From positions 2,312,714-2,376,713 of the forward strand of contig NC_018393.1 of the NCBI RefSeq assembly GCF_000208865.1: a stretch of 64,000 nt of DNA, read 5' to 3'. Positions 43,720 through 55,100 of this stretch are shown here, piece by piece. Under the pieces are notes generated by a model that did no database searches, was not told where the DNA came from, and saw only the letters and a program-made list of their open reading frames with translations. The DNA comes from Neospora caninum Liverpool (lineage: Eukaryota > Apicomplexa > Conoidasida > Eucoccidiorida > Sarcocystidae). Both the position numbers and the translations under genes were made by a program. Within the stretch, counting starts at the first letter, position 1, and each line of letters begins with the position of its first letter.

Positions 43720-46700
43720 TCAAACGCCTTTCACGTTCTGGATGATACGGGTCTGAGAGCTCCAAGAAGGCTGGAGATTCGTTCCGGCGGCGTTTGGGGT
43801 TCTTCCATTTCCTCTACTTGCTGCGGCCACTGCAGCGGCGTGAACTGCCGAAGCTGCCTGGATGCTCTGGCCTGATACGACCACCTGCCGGCATTGTTGA
43901 CCAGCCGCAGCTTGGAGCAAAGTCTGTGAGGAACGCACGCCGGCGCCGCCCGGAAGCGGGGAACCCGGAGAGAAGCCCACAGATCCCTCTAACCACCCAG
44001 CTGGGAGCATGCGTCCGTCCTTCGAGAGTTCAAACCACGGACCCTGCTGGAACCCACGGAGAGGGGACGGGGAGTTCGTGACTGGACTCGTTCCACCTTG
44101 AGGGGACATGGGGCGATGCAAGGACGGGTGTGCGTGAGAGCCGTTCACGGGATTCGGCACGGCTAAATTCGTGGCTCTCGCGGCCGATGGGACGGCGCCA
44201 AAGTGCACGCCGCCGTGCGGAGCTTGCAGCGACGCAGGAACCGCCAAGACGCCGGGCCACCGAGAGCAAGTCGTGTACCGTTTCGCTTCCTGTGATTTCA
44301 CGTACGTCGAGTGATCTTGGTAGACAGGAGCAGGAAATGGGGAGAAAACTCCGTTTACTCTGCCCCCAGAACCTCTCGGGATACGCGCCCCCCATGGTGC
44401 TAGACGATACCAAGCATGACTCCCCGTGGCGGCGACAGCCGAGGGCGGTGTGCTGCGCGGACGACGGCAGGCAGCCACGTTCGAGGGCTGCGGGCTTTGC
44501 GCACGCATCACGGAAAAACTCGTGAATGGTCCCGTCCCCCCGAGCTGTCGACCTGCGGAGACGCCAGAATGCTGGCCCTGAGTTTGATCAAACGGAACAG
44601 ACGAACTCACGTAGGGCGAATGGTGTGACGGACTGTTAGCCGGACCTGGCGACGGAAGGCGAGGCCCCCGCATCTGTTGAGAGACTCCCTCTGCGTTTCC
44701 AGTCGCCAACTCAGCGTGTCCAGGAGACGCGTGACCGCTCGCTGCGGCACCAGTGGAGTCTCGGGTCTCAAGGCACGTGGGGGGGAGGGTTCGAGCATTG
44801 CTGTCGCTCTCAGCTGACGCCACTGCTCCGGTCGTTCGGTGCTGCGCCAACGAGGCGTCCTCGCCTCTGGGGCCGCACGACTTTGAAGCCGCGGACGCGC
44901 TCTCCTTGCCTTTGGAAACGCTCGCCGCATCGCTTCCAGACTTACTCCCTCCTTTAACACCAGATGCCTTGTCTGTGCCGCGTCCAGGTGCGCCGCTAGG
45001 GCTACCGGCGTGTGTCGCAGAGGGAAATGGTCGTGTCAAGCCTCTGTGGGTAGTACCCTTTTGTCCCAATCTGGATGTTTCCCTGTTCAACCGGTGAGGT
45101 CCTCCCGGTACAACCACCTTCCCTCTGGAAGTTGCTGCAGGTGCGTGCTTAAACGCGCCGACGCGAGAGTCATCCCGTCGCTGAGTGGGCAAAACGGGAG
45201 CGTTTGAAGCTACCAAGGCTGATTCCTTAGACGAACCAGAGCCCTTCTTAACAGGCCTGCTTGACTGCTCAGAGTGGCTTCGGAATTTGGGGACTCCAGT
45301 GCGCGCCGGTTGGCGAGTCGAAACCCAGCCAGAACGTGGCTGTCGCCTCAGCGCCGTCGCAGACGGGATCCGCCCGCGAGTCTTTGACGGCAGGAGCTCA
45401 GAATCTGCATTGCTTGGTGTAGCACCAGGCAACTCATCGTCGGTAGAACCCTCAGAAAGGTGATCTGCAAAGGCACTGAAGTCTTCTGCTTCCTCGCAAT
45501 CCCTTGCCTCCATGTCGGCGCCTGAGTCCCGCGCTGTGCCGCGATTCTTCTGCTCACACTCGGCGGATCGGCTCAACCCGCTTGGTGTTGCGCCTGAGGA
45601 CTCTTCGGCACACGGCCGAGATCCGCCCACCCTCCACACCGATTGCTGAGCCTCGGCTGTCGCTGCAGAGGCCAGAGTGCCATGTCCGCCTTTCGAATTC
45701 ATATTCGGCAGCTCGCGGTCTTGAGACAACGGTGCAAAAAAGGCGCCGGACACGCCACAGGAGTCGGACTCAGGCGGAATTCCCGACGGGCCTTGATCAA
45801 GTTCGCCCCACCGCGGGGTTTCCCGAATCGCGGCGCGGGCACTCGCTCGGTGTCCTTCAGGAACGGGGGCCGCCGGCTTTGAATCAAATCCTGTCGAGCC
45901 TTCTCCGTGGGATGTCGCGGAGCTGCCTCCGATCTCGCTTTGCGGAGAACTATGGTACCATTGCTGGCAAGGTACGTGTGCTTGGGAATGAAAGAAAACG
46001 TTTTGGGAACCTTGACAGACACGACTCTCTCCGGCTGCTTCCGGGCACACCCTATTCGGCTGGTAAGGGACGTGTGGTGTCTGCAGTGCAACGGATTGGG
46101 TAATCACGCTTGCGGGTTGCCGGGCATCCTCCAAATGGAAATGCGATTTAGTCTGTTGGGAGGCATCCGACGGAGACGTCGCGTGAAGTGGAGCGTGATC
46201 CGAGACCTGGGAGCCTGCCCCGTGGTTGGAAAGGGAAGTCGAAGGGCTGAGGTGCGAACTACTTTCCTGTCGTATTCCGGTGCTCATCTCTTGGCAACCT
46301 CGCGATTGAGAGCCAAACTGCGCCGAGGCACTTGGTTCGCTCTCTGTTTGATCCCCTGTGAACACCTCGCCGTTAGCATCTGTTTTCTCCAGCAGAGGCG
46401 AGCCCCGTCGGGCAGGCACCCCATCTGCGGTATTTTTCTCAGAGTCTGACAGGTCTGCGTCTTCGAAAAGAACGCTGTAGTTGTCTGCCTTCACAGCAGG
46501 ACGTCTCGGGCCCTTGCACACCTGTTGCGTGGCCTGAACTTTACTTGGAAAGCTTTTGGCAGCTGTCCCAACTGGGCCGCCCTCCGGTTTCCGGTCCGCT
46601 GATTTCGATCCTCCCCTTGAGAATCGTCGGTTCGTCGCGGAAGAGCTCGTCGCTCGGTGTCCAGCACCGGTGCCTCTAACAGAACCAGACCAGCTGGGGC

Positions 46701-49700
46701 GAGCTGTGGGGTGAGTCGGCAGCAGCACGGGTGGTGGGGAGATGACAGTCCCCGCATGGACAGCGGCATGCGTGCTCCTGTTGATGTCCAAGATTCTGGA
46801 GATCAGCGATGCACACAATGCGGCACGCGCCGACTCATTTTTCTCCTGCATGCGGGTCGACAACGCTTTCCTCTGTGCGGCCTGGGCGATGGACCTTCTC
46901 ACACCCCCTCGACGGTGATCGGTGTCGGATAGCTGCCCGAGGGAACGCGCGCTTCGGGCGCCAGCCAGACCGCCAACATGTGCGGATGCAGCTTCTGGAC
47001 CAACTCTCGACGGAACGACTTTTTTCTTTTTGGAGGGGAGATTCGCTGCCGCATCGTCATGAAGATCACGAGGCGGAACTTTCGTCTCGTCGTCGCCGGG
47101 GACAGGGTGTGAGTGAAGACTAATTGACGAGTCCACTCGCAGAGCGTCGACAGGCGAACCTGTATTCGGGTTCCATTCACCCAGCGTTTCACTGGATTGT
47201 TGTCCGGCAGGGGTCGAGCTCTCGCCCCCGGAGCAGCTTTGGCTGTCGAGGCTATGGCCGTTTTTCTCCAGAAAGGTTTCGGGAGGTACGACGCGAGCTC
47301 CGTCCTTTAGAGCATCTGTGGAATGCGTCTGGAACTCATCTGGGTCGCTTTCGGCCTTGGACCGTTCAGCTACGTCCGAGTCGACGGAGGAAGCCATCGT
47401 GCTGCCGCGCAGGAGCCGACACTCTGACGGGGCGGTTTGGCTGTACTCACACCCTGCGCTGCTCCTGCTCTCTGAACCCTCCTGCATTCCTTGCAGTAGT
47501 GTCTTCTTTTCAGATGGAAGATCTGTATGGAGTTGATCCGGAGAGGCTTGCCGGGAATCTTTTTCTGGCGCGGACAGATCCTCCTGTACGCTACTGTCCC
47601 GTCGATGCTCCAAAGAACCGGCACTCGTACCCAGAGAAGCGGACGCACGTATGGTCCCCTGCTCGCCTCCCGTCGAGCCGCCGAAAAAAACGGCGGACTG
47701 AGCGCCAGGCGGGGCTTTTCTGTACGTTGCATCATCGTGTCGATGTGCATTCGTGTTGCATCGGCCATCAAGCGTGAGCTGCTGTGACGCCGCCGGTTTC
47801 TGCGGGGCATGAGATGCTCTGACCCCTGCTCTGGTGAAGGAAGGGAGGGGAGTTGGAGCTGAACGGAAATTGCTACTTCTTGGGCTCGAAGCTGTACGGA
47901 CGGCTGAGGCGGACGACGCCCTTGAATGCTTCTCACAGTGTGGAGCGGCGCCCGAGAGTGTACATGACGCACTGCTGCGTCGCGGAACAGCGTCGGGATA
48001 CTTCGCGTAGTACTCGCTGCGAAGTTCAGACCACATCCGTTTCACCCACGGATGCTGTGGCAAGAGGTGGAGAGGAATACGGTCCTCTGGGTCGTAACGA
48101 AGTAATTTTGCGATAAGGTCTCCAGCGTCGGACGCAATGTGAGGAGGAATTGTTACTTCTGCTTTGAGAACCTGCTGAATCAGCTCGAGGTGCCGTGTTG
48201 ACTGGAACGGTGGTTTCCCGTCTAGCATCTCGTACAGCAAAATGCCTGCGCCCCAAAGGTCAACTCTCCAGTCGTGGCCTACACCTTGGATCATCTCGGG
48301 CGCCAAATAGTCAAGAGTGCCGCAGAAATTGAAATTCTTTCTTTTCCCCAGGACCGAACCACACCATCCCAAGTCCGCGATCTTTAGCACGTTCTGTCCA
48401 TCCAAAAGGAGGTTTTCCAGTTTCAAATCTCGGTGTGTAACTCCCTTGCTATGAAGGTAGTGGAGTCCATTGACAAGCTGAGAGAAATAGACGAACGCTT
48501 CGCGTTCGGATAAACGCCTTAGGGGCTGGGACCGGATTTTCGAGTACAAATCGCCTTGGCTACAGTACTCAAGAACAAGGTGAACTTGCTCGTTGTCCTC
48601 CATGCACGCGAAGCACCGCAGAACGTTCCGGTGTCGTAGCAGATCCTTTTGAACCAGCAACTCAAATTCAACCTGACTAACCATCCCGGCGCGCACGACG
48701 CTTTCCTTTTCGATAGACTTTACCGCAAACACTTTTCCTGTTGCCCGATGCCTTAGTTTCCTCACAACGCCGTAAGTGCCTCTCCCTAATAAACAAGCGT
48801 CGCCGCCAGAACGGGAATCCGCTAACTCGAAATCATCGAGCTGGCAATTCACTAAAGCATCCTCTGGAGTTTTCTCTTGGTGCTTTCCCGTTTTCGACAA
48901 CCCGCCGACGCCAGGGAATGCATCCAGCGCCCACAAGAAACTTCTAAGGGGAATAACGTCACCTTGTTCTTCGATGCTGCTGACTGATGGCAATCCTTCT
49001 CCTCGTGCTTTGGGTGAAAATGAAGCATTTGCTGACAGCCGCACAGCGTCGCCCTCACAGAAATGACCGTTCTGCTTCGGTCTCCCTCGAAGTGTGCCGG
49101 AGGCCCTGACTTTCACTCCTGCCGCATTCGTCTCTCCACTTGCGTTTCTTCTGGTGGGTGCGGAACATTGCTGCATGTGATGTCGGGCAGGAGTCACCTC
49201 TGTTGAGCCGTTGGCCGCCGGATCGTCCGCTTCTTCCGCATCTGAGCGCTGCACCAGCTGCTTTTGCTTCGCAGGGCCGAGTGGCTGAACAGGCGTAGGG
49301 CCCCCAAAAGCGGGATAGCCCTTGACTGACGGACTGGCGTCTATTCCTCCTTGAGCGGTACTCGACGGCCCCTCTTTCAGCCTGGATGTCTGCGTCTCAC
49401 ACGTTAGCTGCCTGGTCTCGCTTGTCTGCGGAGACGCGGCACAAGTAGCACTTGCGCCGCCTGTTTGATTGTCGGACCCGCGTTGGCTTGGCATAGGAGA
49501 TTCAATTCGCTTCTTTGACGATGTGTTGGGCATCGCAACTTGCCACGACGCTGTGGAGACATATCGTGCTTCGCCTCTTTCAGTTGCCGGTTCACACCGC
49601 ACTCCAGGATGCCCACTTCCTGTGCCCGTTGACCGGGACTCCACTGCTGCTGCCGCAGACCGCGTATGCATTGGCAATGTAGGGGTCACCTGTGTGGCAT

Positions 49701-52191
49701 CAGTCAGAATCAGGCCTTGGGTTGACGGGCGTGTTATCTTCGGGTTCTGAGGAAAACCAGTTGCTTCCAATTCTCCTGGCTGACTGGAGCTGAGCGGAAC
49801 TTGTGCCGGGCTGTTTCGCATCGACAAACGCTTTGAGGCGCACGCCGGAGTTGCGGTGACTTCAAGGGCGTGATTCGCCGTCTCACTCATTTTCTGCTGT
49901 CGACCAGCGGAAGGCTCAAGGCTGGTAACAAACGACGACGGTCCTACTGCCGGTTGTGCCTGCGCTGCCTGGCTCATCCCCGACAGTTTCTCAACTGAAC
50001 AGGGATCAGTAGCTGGACACGGCGAGGACGGTACAGTTCCACCATACCCTGGGATCTGCCTAATGCCTGGCACCATACGCGAGTCTACAGCACTGCCTGA
50101 ACTGCATTCATCGACACCGCCACCGTTTTGTTGTCGCCACTGGAGATGACTTCCACCACAAGCCCCAGCAACAGCGTTGACTGAAGACGGAGTTGCTCTA
50201 GTTGTTCTCAAACCCTGAGGGAACGATGAAGGGGAGGACGCGGTTTGGGAAGAGACTACTGAAGAGTCCGTTGTCAATCCTCTGTTGTCCCCTGGGACAA
50301 ACACTTTACTTTGCGCCACTTTGGAAAGACCATTACCTGCGGTGTCCTCTGCTGTTCCCACACTCGGCGATGAGCTGTGCGAAGCAGTCCGCCTGCTGGT
50401 AGATTTTGCAACCCCTCCATGTTCCGGCACGACATAAGCACGAGACTGACCGCCTCCGTCCGTGCCGCACTGGGATGTAGCTGATTCGATAACCGAACGC
50501 TGTTGCCGGAATGATGGTTCCCCTGCTTTCGATGAAGGCACCAGTCGCTGACAACGTGACGCGGGTGGCGGGGCAGAATTCGGCCGTCGAAAAACCGCTG
50601 CTTGGCCTTCACGATCCCTTTGCAGACCGCCTCTAACTGGGGTCGTGCCTAATGACTCCACACACGATAGCATTGGGTTCCCTAACATCAGTTGATGGTG
50701 CGCTTGCAGTTCTACTTTATCTCCTCTGAGTTCCGGAAAAGCCACGCGGAAGCCGCTGTCTGCCCATGGTACATTAACGTCGCTCCCAGCAAAACGGCGG
50801 TTGGGAGCCATGTTGCTTGCTGGTGCTTCTTGATGCAGCGTGCGATTTGGTGAAGGGTACGCAGGTTGACGCCCCTGTTCCGGAGTACGTGTCGGTGGGC
50901 GAACTGGTGTAGCACTCGATGACCGCACTGCGCCCACACCAGCATACATCGTCCTGGCTGCAGCGGAAGCCTGAGGGCTTTCAGCACGTGGAATATGACC
51001 AGCCGTAGACGCAGAACAGCGGTCAGACGACGGCATAGTTTTCCCGGGATGACTCTTCGCTTCCGGCTGCTGCGTTGGCGGAATGTGATCGTGTCGAAAT
51101 CCCCCCTGCTGATTCATTTGGGCCCTTGGTTCAAGCGTTGTCATCCCTGGCGTCACGGATCGCAGCTGTGTTGCCATAGCCGTAGACTGTACGCCAGTTC
51201 CTGCTGAACCAAAAACACACGGCGACCGCGCCCGTGATCGCACTCCAGATGATTCTGCGCTGGCGGCCTCCTGGTGAACTTGCCCCAAGGGCAATGTACA
51301 GTGGCTGCCCTTAGAATGCACTGTAGCAGCCGAACTAGGTTCGAACTGATTCGTCTGCCGAACCCGAGTTCCTCCCAGTCTCTGCTGTCGGAGCATGGGC
51401 CTCGACGTTTGAGCGCTTTGCATGCCGAAAGCAGACGCTGCTGCCCGAGCAGCCCAGGCACCTGTAAGGGGCCAGAGACCATGAAGCCAACTCTGATGCG
51501 ATGGATCTTGTGCCTGCGTGGGTTGAGAGCTGTGCGACGGTGTCGCGTTGACATCTCGTGTTAACGAGTAAGAGGCCGTGCACTGATTCGCTGGCTGATT
51601 TGAGAGGGCTTCAGGCACAAACGTTTGGGATGTGTAAGGGATTCGGAGAGGAGACGACGGATAGCTCAACGATAGTTGATGCGGAGCAACCACGTCTTCA
51701 CTACGTTGCGCACTGTAAGGTGTTGTAGGTGTCATACTCCGAGCGAACAAATGAGGGAAGGCGACGGACTCAGCAGCGGCTACAGAGGCATCATTGCCTC
51801 CGTCAAATTGCCTGTTCCGTGTCGGTGTGCATGGCCGCATTTTGGTGTGTCCAGGCTCACCAGCGGCGCGCCCTGCTGGATTCGCAACATAGCTTTTAAA
51901 TGCAGAGGGTGGTGCGGTCGGCAACCCATAACTCTGGGACAGACCAACAGAGCCTGTCGGAGGAGCTTCCACCCGGCGTATGACTTGGTCTAATGGAACA
52001 TTCCTGGCGTATGAGGACAGTGATTTCGGTGACCCGGAATGATGCTGAGCCGGTGAGATGGGTCGCCCGAGGCGGAAGGAAGGCTTCGCACAGCTAGCAG
52101 TCACGCCTGAAGGGCTGTCACCAGCGCACCCAGAGCAGGCACTAGCTGGCGACCCTTGCATTGACGATGAGCTATAACTGAGGAAATCCAT
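43720..52191 (-). CDS. ARK3: giant Aurora-related protein kinase, probably ARK3
   Basis: A 2823-residue protein in one exon. The kinase domain spans about 1130-1387: glycine loop GRGTYGVV, catalytic Lys in FAVKSIEKE, HRDLKLEN near 1252, a metal site written DLGWC instead of DFGWS, then CGTLDYLAPEM, VDLWGAGILLYEMLDGKPPF and HPWVKRM. GTLDYLAPEM, DxGW and KPPF are Aurora hallmarks. Aligned on CGTLDY, the Aurora activation-loop Thr is Asn (NFNFCGT). Both flanks (over 1100 and 1400 residues) are Ser/Gln/Pro-rich and probably disordered; a PSKKKKVV patch near 1720 may be a nuclear signal. Aurora kinases act in mitosis and cytokinesis. In T. gondii the ARK3 paralogue is reported to work in endodyogeny; choosing ARK3 over ARK1/2 rests on my recollection and the large size, not on a search. 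Confidence 0.95.
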   Translation of the reverse strand: MDFLSYSSSSMQGSPASACSGCAGDSPSGVTASCAKPSFRLGRPISPAQHHSGSPKSLSSYARNVPLDQVIRRVEAPPTGSVGLSQSYGLPTAPPSAFKSYVANPAGRAAGEPGHTKMRPCTPTRNRQFDGGNDASVAAAESVAFPHLFARSMTPTTPYSAQRSEDVVAPHQLSLSYPSSPLRIPYTSQTFVPEALSNQPANQCTASYSLTRDVNATPSHSSQPTQAQDPSHQSWLHGLWPLTGAWAARAAASAFGMQSAQTSRPMLRQQRLGGTRVRQTNQFEPSSAATVHSKGSHCTLPLGQVHQEAASAESSGVRSRARSPCVFGSAGTGVQSTAMATQLRSVTPGMTTLEPRAQMNQQGGFRHDHIPPTQQPEAKSHPGKTMPSSDRCSASTAGHIPRAESPQASAAARTMYAGVGAVRSSSATPVRPPTRTPEQGRQPAYPSPNRTLHQEAPASNMAPNRRFAGSDVNVPWADSGFRVAFPELRGDKVELQAHHQLMLGNPMLSCVESLGTTPVRGGLQRDREGQAAVFRRPNSAPPPASRCQRLVPSSKAGEPSFRQQRSVIESATSQCGTDGGGQSRAYVVPEHGGVAKSTSRRTASHSSSPSVGTAEDTAGNGLSKVAQSKVFVPGDNRGLTTDSSVVSSQTASSPSSFPQGLRTTRATPSSVNAVAGACGGSHLQWRQQNGGGVDECSSGSAVDSRMVPGIRQIPGYGGTVPSSPCPATDPCSVEKLSGMSQAAQAQPAVGPSSFVTSLEPSAGRQQKMSETANHALEVTATPACASKRLSMRNSPAQVPLSSSQPGELEATGFPQNPKITRPSTQGLILTDATQVTPTLPMHTRSAAAAVESRSTGTGSGHPGVRCEPATERGEARYVSTASWQVAMPNTSSKKRIESPMPSQRGSDNQTGGASATCAASPQTSETRQLTCETQTSRLKEGPSSTAQGGIDASPSVKGYPAFGGPTPVQPLGPAKQKQLVQRSDAEEADDPAANGSTEVTPARHHMQQCSAPTRRNASGETNAAGVKVRASGTLRGRPKQNGHFCEGDAVRLSANASFSPKARGEGLPSVSSIEEQGDVIPLRSFLWALDAFPGVGGLSKTGKHQEKTPEDALVNCQLDDFELADSRSGGDACLLGRGTYGVVRKLRHRATGKVFAVKSIEKESVVRAGMVSQVEFELLVQKDLLRHRNVLRCFACMEDNEQVHLVLEYCSQGDLYSKIRSQPLRRLSEREAFVYFSQLVNGLHYLHSKGVTHRDLKLENLLLDGQNVLKIADLGWCGSVLGKRKNFNFCGTLDYLAPEMIQGVGHDWRVDLWGAGILLYEMLDGKPPFQSTRHLELIQQVLKAEVTIPPHIASDAGDLIAKLLRYDPEDRIPLHLLPQHPWVKRMWSELRSEYYAKYPDAVPRRSSASCTLSGAAPHCEKHSRASSASAVRTASSPRSSNFRSAPTPLPSFTRAGVRASHAPQKPAASQQLTLDGRCNTNAHRHDDATYRKAPPGAQSAVFFGGSTGGEQGTIRASASLGTSAGSLEHRRDSSVQEDLSAPEKDSRQASPDQLHTDLPSEKKTLLQGMQEGSESRSSAGCEYSQTAPSECRLLRGSTMASSVDSDVAERSKAESDPDEFQTHSTDALKDGARVVPPETFLEKNGHSLDSQSCSGGESSTPAGQQSSETLGEWNPNTGSPVDALRVDSSISLHSHPVPGDDETKVPPRDLHDDAAANLPSKKKKVVPSRVGPEAASAHVGGLAGARSARSLGQLSDTDHRRGGVRRSIAQAAQRKALSTRMQEKNESARAALCASLISRILDINRSTHAAVHAGTVISPPPVLLPTHPTARPSWSGSVRGTGAGHRATSSSATNRRFSRGGSKSADRKPEGGPVGTAAKSFPSKVQATQQVCKGPRRPAVKADNYSVLFEDADLSDSEKNTADGVPARRGSPLLEKTDANGEVFTGDQTESEPSASAQFGSQSRGCQEMSTGIRQESSSHLSPSTSLSNHGAGSQVSDHAPLHATSPSDASQQTKSHFHLEDARQPASVITQSVALQTPHVPYQPNRVCPEAAGESRVCQGSQNVFFHSQAHVPCQQWYHSSPQSEIGGSSATSHGEGSTGFDSKPAAPVPEGHRASARAAIRETPRWGELDQGPSGIPPESDSCGVSGAFFAPLSQDRELPNMNSKGGHGTLASAATAEAQQSVWRVGGSRPCAEESSGATPSGLSRSAECEQKNRGTARDSGADMEARDCEEAEDFSAFADHLSEGSTDDELPGATPSNADSELLPSKTRGRIPSATALRRQPRSGWVSTRQPARTGVPKFRSHSEQSSRPVKKGSGSSKESALVASNAPVLPTQRRDDSRVGAFKHAPAATSRGKVVVPGGPHRLNRETSRLGQKGTTHRGLTRPFPSATHAGSPSGAPGRGTDKASGVKGGSKSGSDAASVSKGKESASAASKSCGPRGEDASLAQHRTTGAVASAESDSNARTLPPTCLETRDSTGAAASGHASPGHAELATGNAEGVSQQMRGPRLPSPGPANSPSHHSPYVSSSVPFDQTQGQHSGVSAGRQLGGTGPFTSFSVMRAQSPQPSNVAACRRPRSTPPSAVAATGSHAWYRLAPWGARIPRGSGGRVNGVFSPFPAPVYQDHSTYVKSQEAKRYTTCSRWPGVLAVPASLQAPHGGVHFGAVPSAARATNLAVPNPVNGSHAHPSLHRPMSPQGGTSPVTNSPSPLRGFQQGPWFELSKDGRMLPAGWLEGSVGFSPGSPLPGGAGVRSSQTLLQAAAGQQCRQVVVSGQSIQAASAVHAAAVAAASRGNGRTPNAAGTNLQPSWSSQTRIIQNVKGV

Positions 52192-55100
52192 CTCCGGTAG
52201 CAGCCAAAAAAAAGGGACAGGCGCCCAAAAGCCCCGTTAGGCAAAATTAAGTGGCGGGGGTAACACTCACGCGAGACCGCAGAACCACACGCACTGCAAA
52301 AAGCCGAAAATCCGCCGTCGCGGAGACGGTGACCAACCGCTAAAGCTGAATAAATCGGACAAAGTGTTGAAACAAACCATAACATGCGGGAAAGTCAATG
52401 GCCGCCACTTCAGACGTGCAACGGTTGGCAAGCACCGCAATGGCATTCAGCAGGCCTGCAGCTGTTCCGGGGTACATTGGGAAGGGAGGGGAGCTCGACA
52501 AAGAGGGACGGGGAGTGATCTACAAGGAACGGATGGTGGATGCAGAGATTCCACTAAAAGTGTTCCCAACGAGCCATGAGAAAACGGGACGAAATGTGTG
52601 CGCGAGCGAAGTCGTGAGGAGGTGGCTTTGTGCAGCGGGCACTCAGCAGTTGACAACGGCGCGAGTCTGATCGCGGCAACTTAGGCACAGAAGGACAAGT
52701 GACTTCTTGCAAGCATTGTGGCCGAAACAGCAACAGGCTTCTCCGCACATCTCTCTTTTTCGCTCTACGCCTCACCAAAAGAAGCTAGAAAATTAATGTA
52801 AAGAGACGCATTCGTCGGATGCGCAGAAAACGTGTCGAATCGTGAAAAGACGCAGAGGGACTTTTAGCCACAACGAACCCGAAACGGCGACCCGAGGAGT
52901 CCCAGTTCGTGCGGAGTCACGGTAGCAGCCGATGTCACGCTAAACAGCATCTAAGCGGAAGGTTGAAAAGTGGCGAAACAGTGTTGCCGCGGTGAAAGTT
53001 TTCCTTAACTTCTTCGAAAGAGCCTAAAAACTAAGGCGAACGACAATGTTTGGGGATTTCCATCGCATTGTATACCGACACTCAAGTGGCTGGGTGGCAC
53101 TCAGACACGGCTACTTACGATAACCGTCTGCGTGGGGAGCGCGCACATTCGATGAGAGGCCAAACGCCGGCTCTCTTGTCTGGTGACGTGCTTGCCTCTC
53201 TCAAGGCGCGCCAGACAAAGCCCTTCCTGAGCGCGGTTGCTGCAGTTAAATGCGTCTGTTGGCTATACTCAGTGCTGAAGAACATTGTTTATTCTGTCTT
53301 TGACGGACTATCCTTCAATACTACTTCCCTCAGTCAGCGTAAAAAGGTAGTAATGCCTTCTCCACACACAGCAGATCCCTTGGCATCATGAGCGGCCTCG
53401 ACGAATGCTCATCAACGGATAACTCGTAGAGCATAGAGAGACCGATGAACGGGGGGGCACGGTTTCCTGATAAATTGTAAGGTATCATATCAGCCGGACC
53501 CAATGTTTCGAATGTGGCGCTGGAACTCTCGAGAGCTTCGTGCCATGAGCCATGCCCCTTCCCTGTGTGCCCGAGGGAACGGAGTTTTCCCAGATGGCTG
53601 TAGCGGCGTGGTTTGTTCATGAAACCGCACGTTGGTTGTTTCTTGTCTGTGCCATCTGCTTGCAATGCTGTGCTGGCCGCTGAACTTCACACACTCTTCG
53701 CGGTCAGCCTACTCCGTCAGAGAGCTTGTTTTTCTTGTCGTCCTCGGCTGCTCAAACGGTTCTGTTGAGTGTTCTGCCAAGTCCCAGTCCTTTGTGGTTA
53801 GGGCGCTTATGTGCGCGTGTTTCCTATGGAGAGCGATCCTGCCGAAGGTCAACCTGCCCAACCATTGAAGAATTGTAACGACACAGTTGTGAAGTTTTGG
53901 CTTCGAAAGCGAGTACTGCTTATTGGTAAAACACTGGGAGGATGATATGGGGTCCGGGTGGTTAGCGTCAGGGAATACCGTTTACTCAAGGATAGCTGAG
54001 GCAAGAAATCATAACGGCCATCGAATGGTCCTGAACTTTTGAATCTGGATATGTGCGGCAACGGCTAAGTAGCAAGAACTGTACTGTTCATCTGGTGCAA
54101 ATGTGCACTTCAGTACACCCAAGTTTTAGCGCACTGCAATGAGTGGCCGCCGCTGACAGTCTCGAGGCTCGGCACAACCTTCATCGAAACATTTCTGGGA
54201 CGAGGGGGTCCAGCGGTTTCGTCCGCCGCCCTGATGCATACGAGGCAGCCTACGAAACGGTCCCAGAACCTTTCGAGTACCGACTGCTTCCCTGTGAATT
54301 CAGGGATTTGCACTTGATGTCTTGCGTGCCCCGCCCTTTGATGATAGGTAATCCTGGCGGGGCGACCAGCGATATCCCTCCCGGCTGTTCTCTCAACACC
54401 CCTCCCCCCTCAATACGTTTGCTAGGCGGTGCCAAGAGCACTGCTTCGATCCCTGGAAAAGGGACAGTCACCGATTACCCGTGGCTCGTTGCATTCTCAC
54501 GTTACGATGCACGGTCCCTTGTTACCTGAAGATTCGCAGGAATGCATACAATGCTCCCGACTCCCACACAGAAAACGATAATACTACTAACTCTAGTGGT
54601 TGACATCGCTGCTATTTAGTCCAGAACAGAGTTTCTCTGGAAGAGGCTCCTGCAAGAACAAAGTCCGCACGCGTCACCTACACATCCCACGCCCATTGGC
54701 GTGGAAAATATTTCCTGACAAAAGGCCGAGTTGTTCACCATCAAGGAGTTACTACCGTTTCCACCATGGAGTTCATGCCGATTCCCCCATTTTCTCTTTT
54801 AATTCCTTTCAAAGGAACGGGAGCAGGACGCACTGTCAAATAAAACCTGTAGACGGTTGCCCATCTACTAGTTGAAAATTACACTCCGGCTTAGCATCGA
54901 CGGAATCCCTTTTCTCGGAGAGCTGATGTCCCCCTTGAGGGAGGCGTACGGTGGTTTTCCGACTTCATCGAAAACTCGTTTTTGGGCTAGAATATTCCTC
55001 AGTGTTGGGCTCACTCGTACATGTGATCCACTAATAAGGTGGTCGTCGCCGTTCTTGGTATAGAGATACTGCTAGTATAGTGGAAGGGTATCTGCGTTGG

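Noticed and set aside
51330..51360. tRNA B-box-like GGTTCGAA
   Set aside because: It lies inside the Aurora-kinase coding sequence, with no A box or cloverleaf around it.
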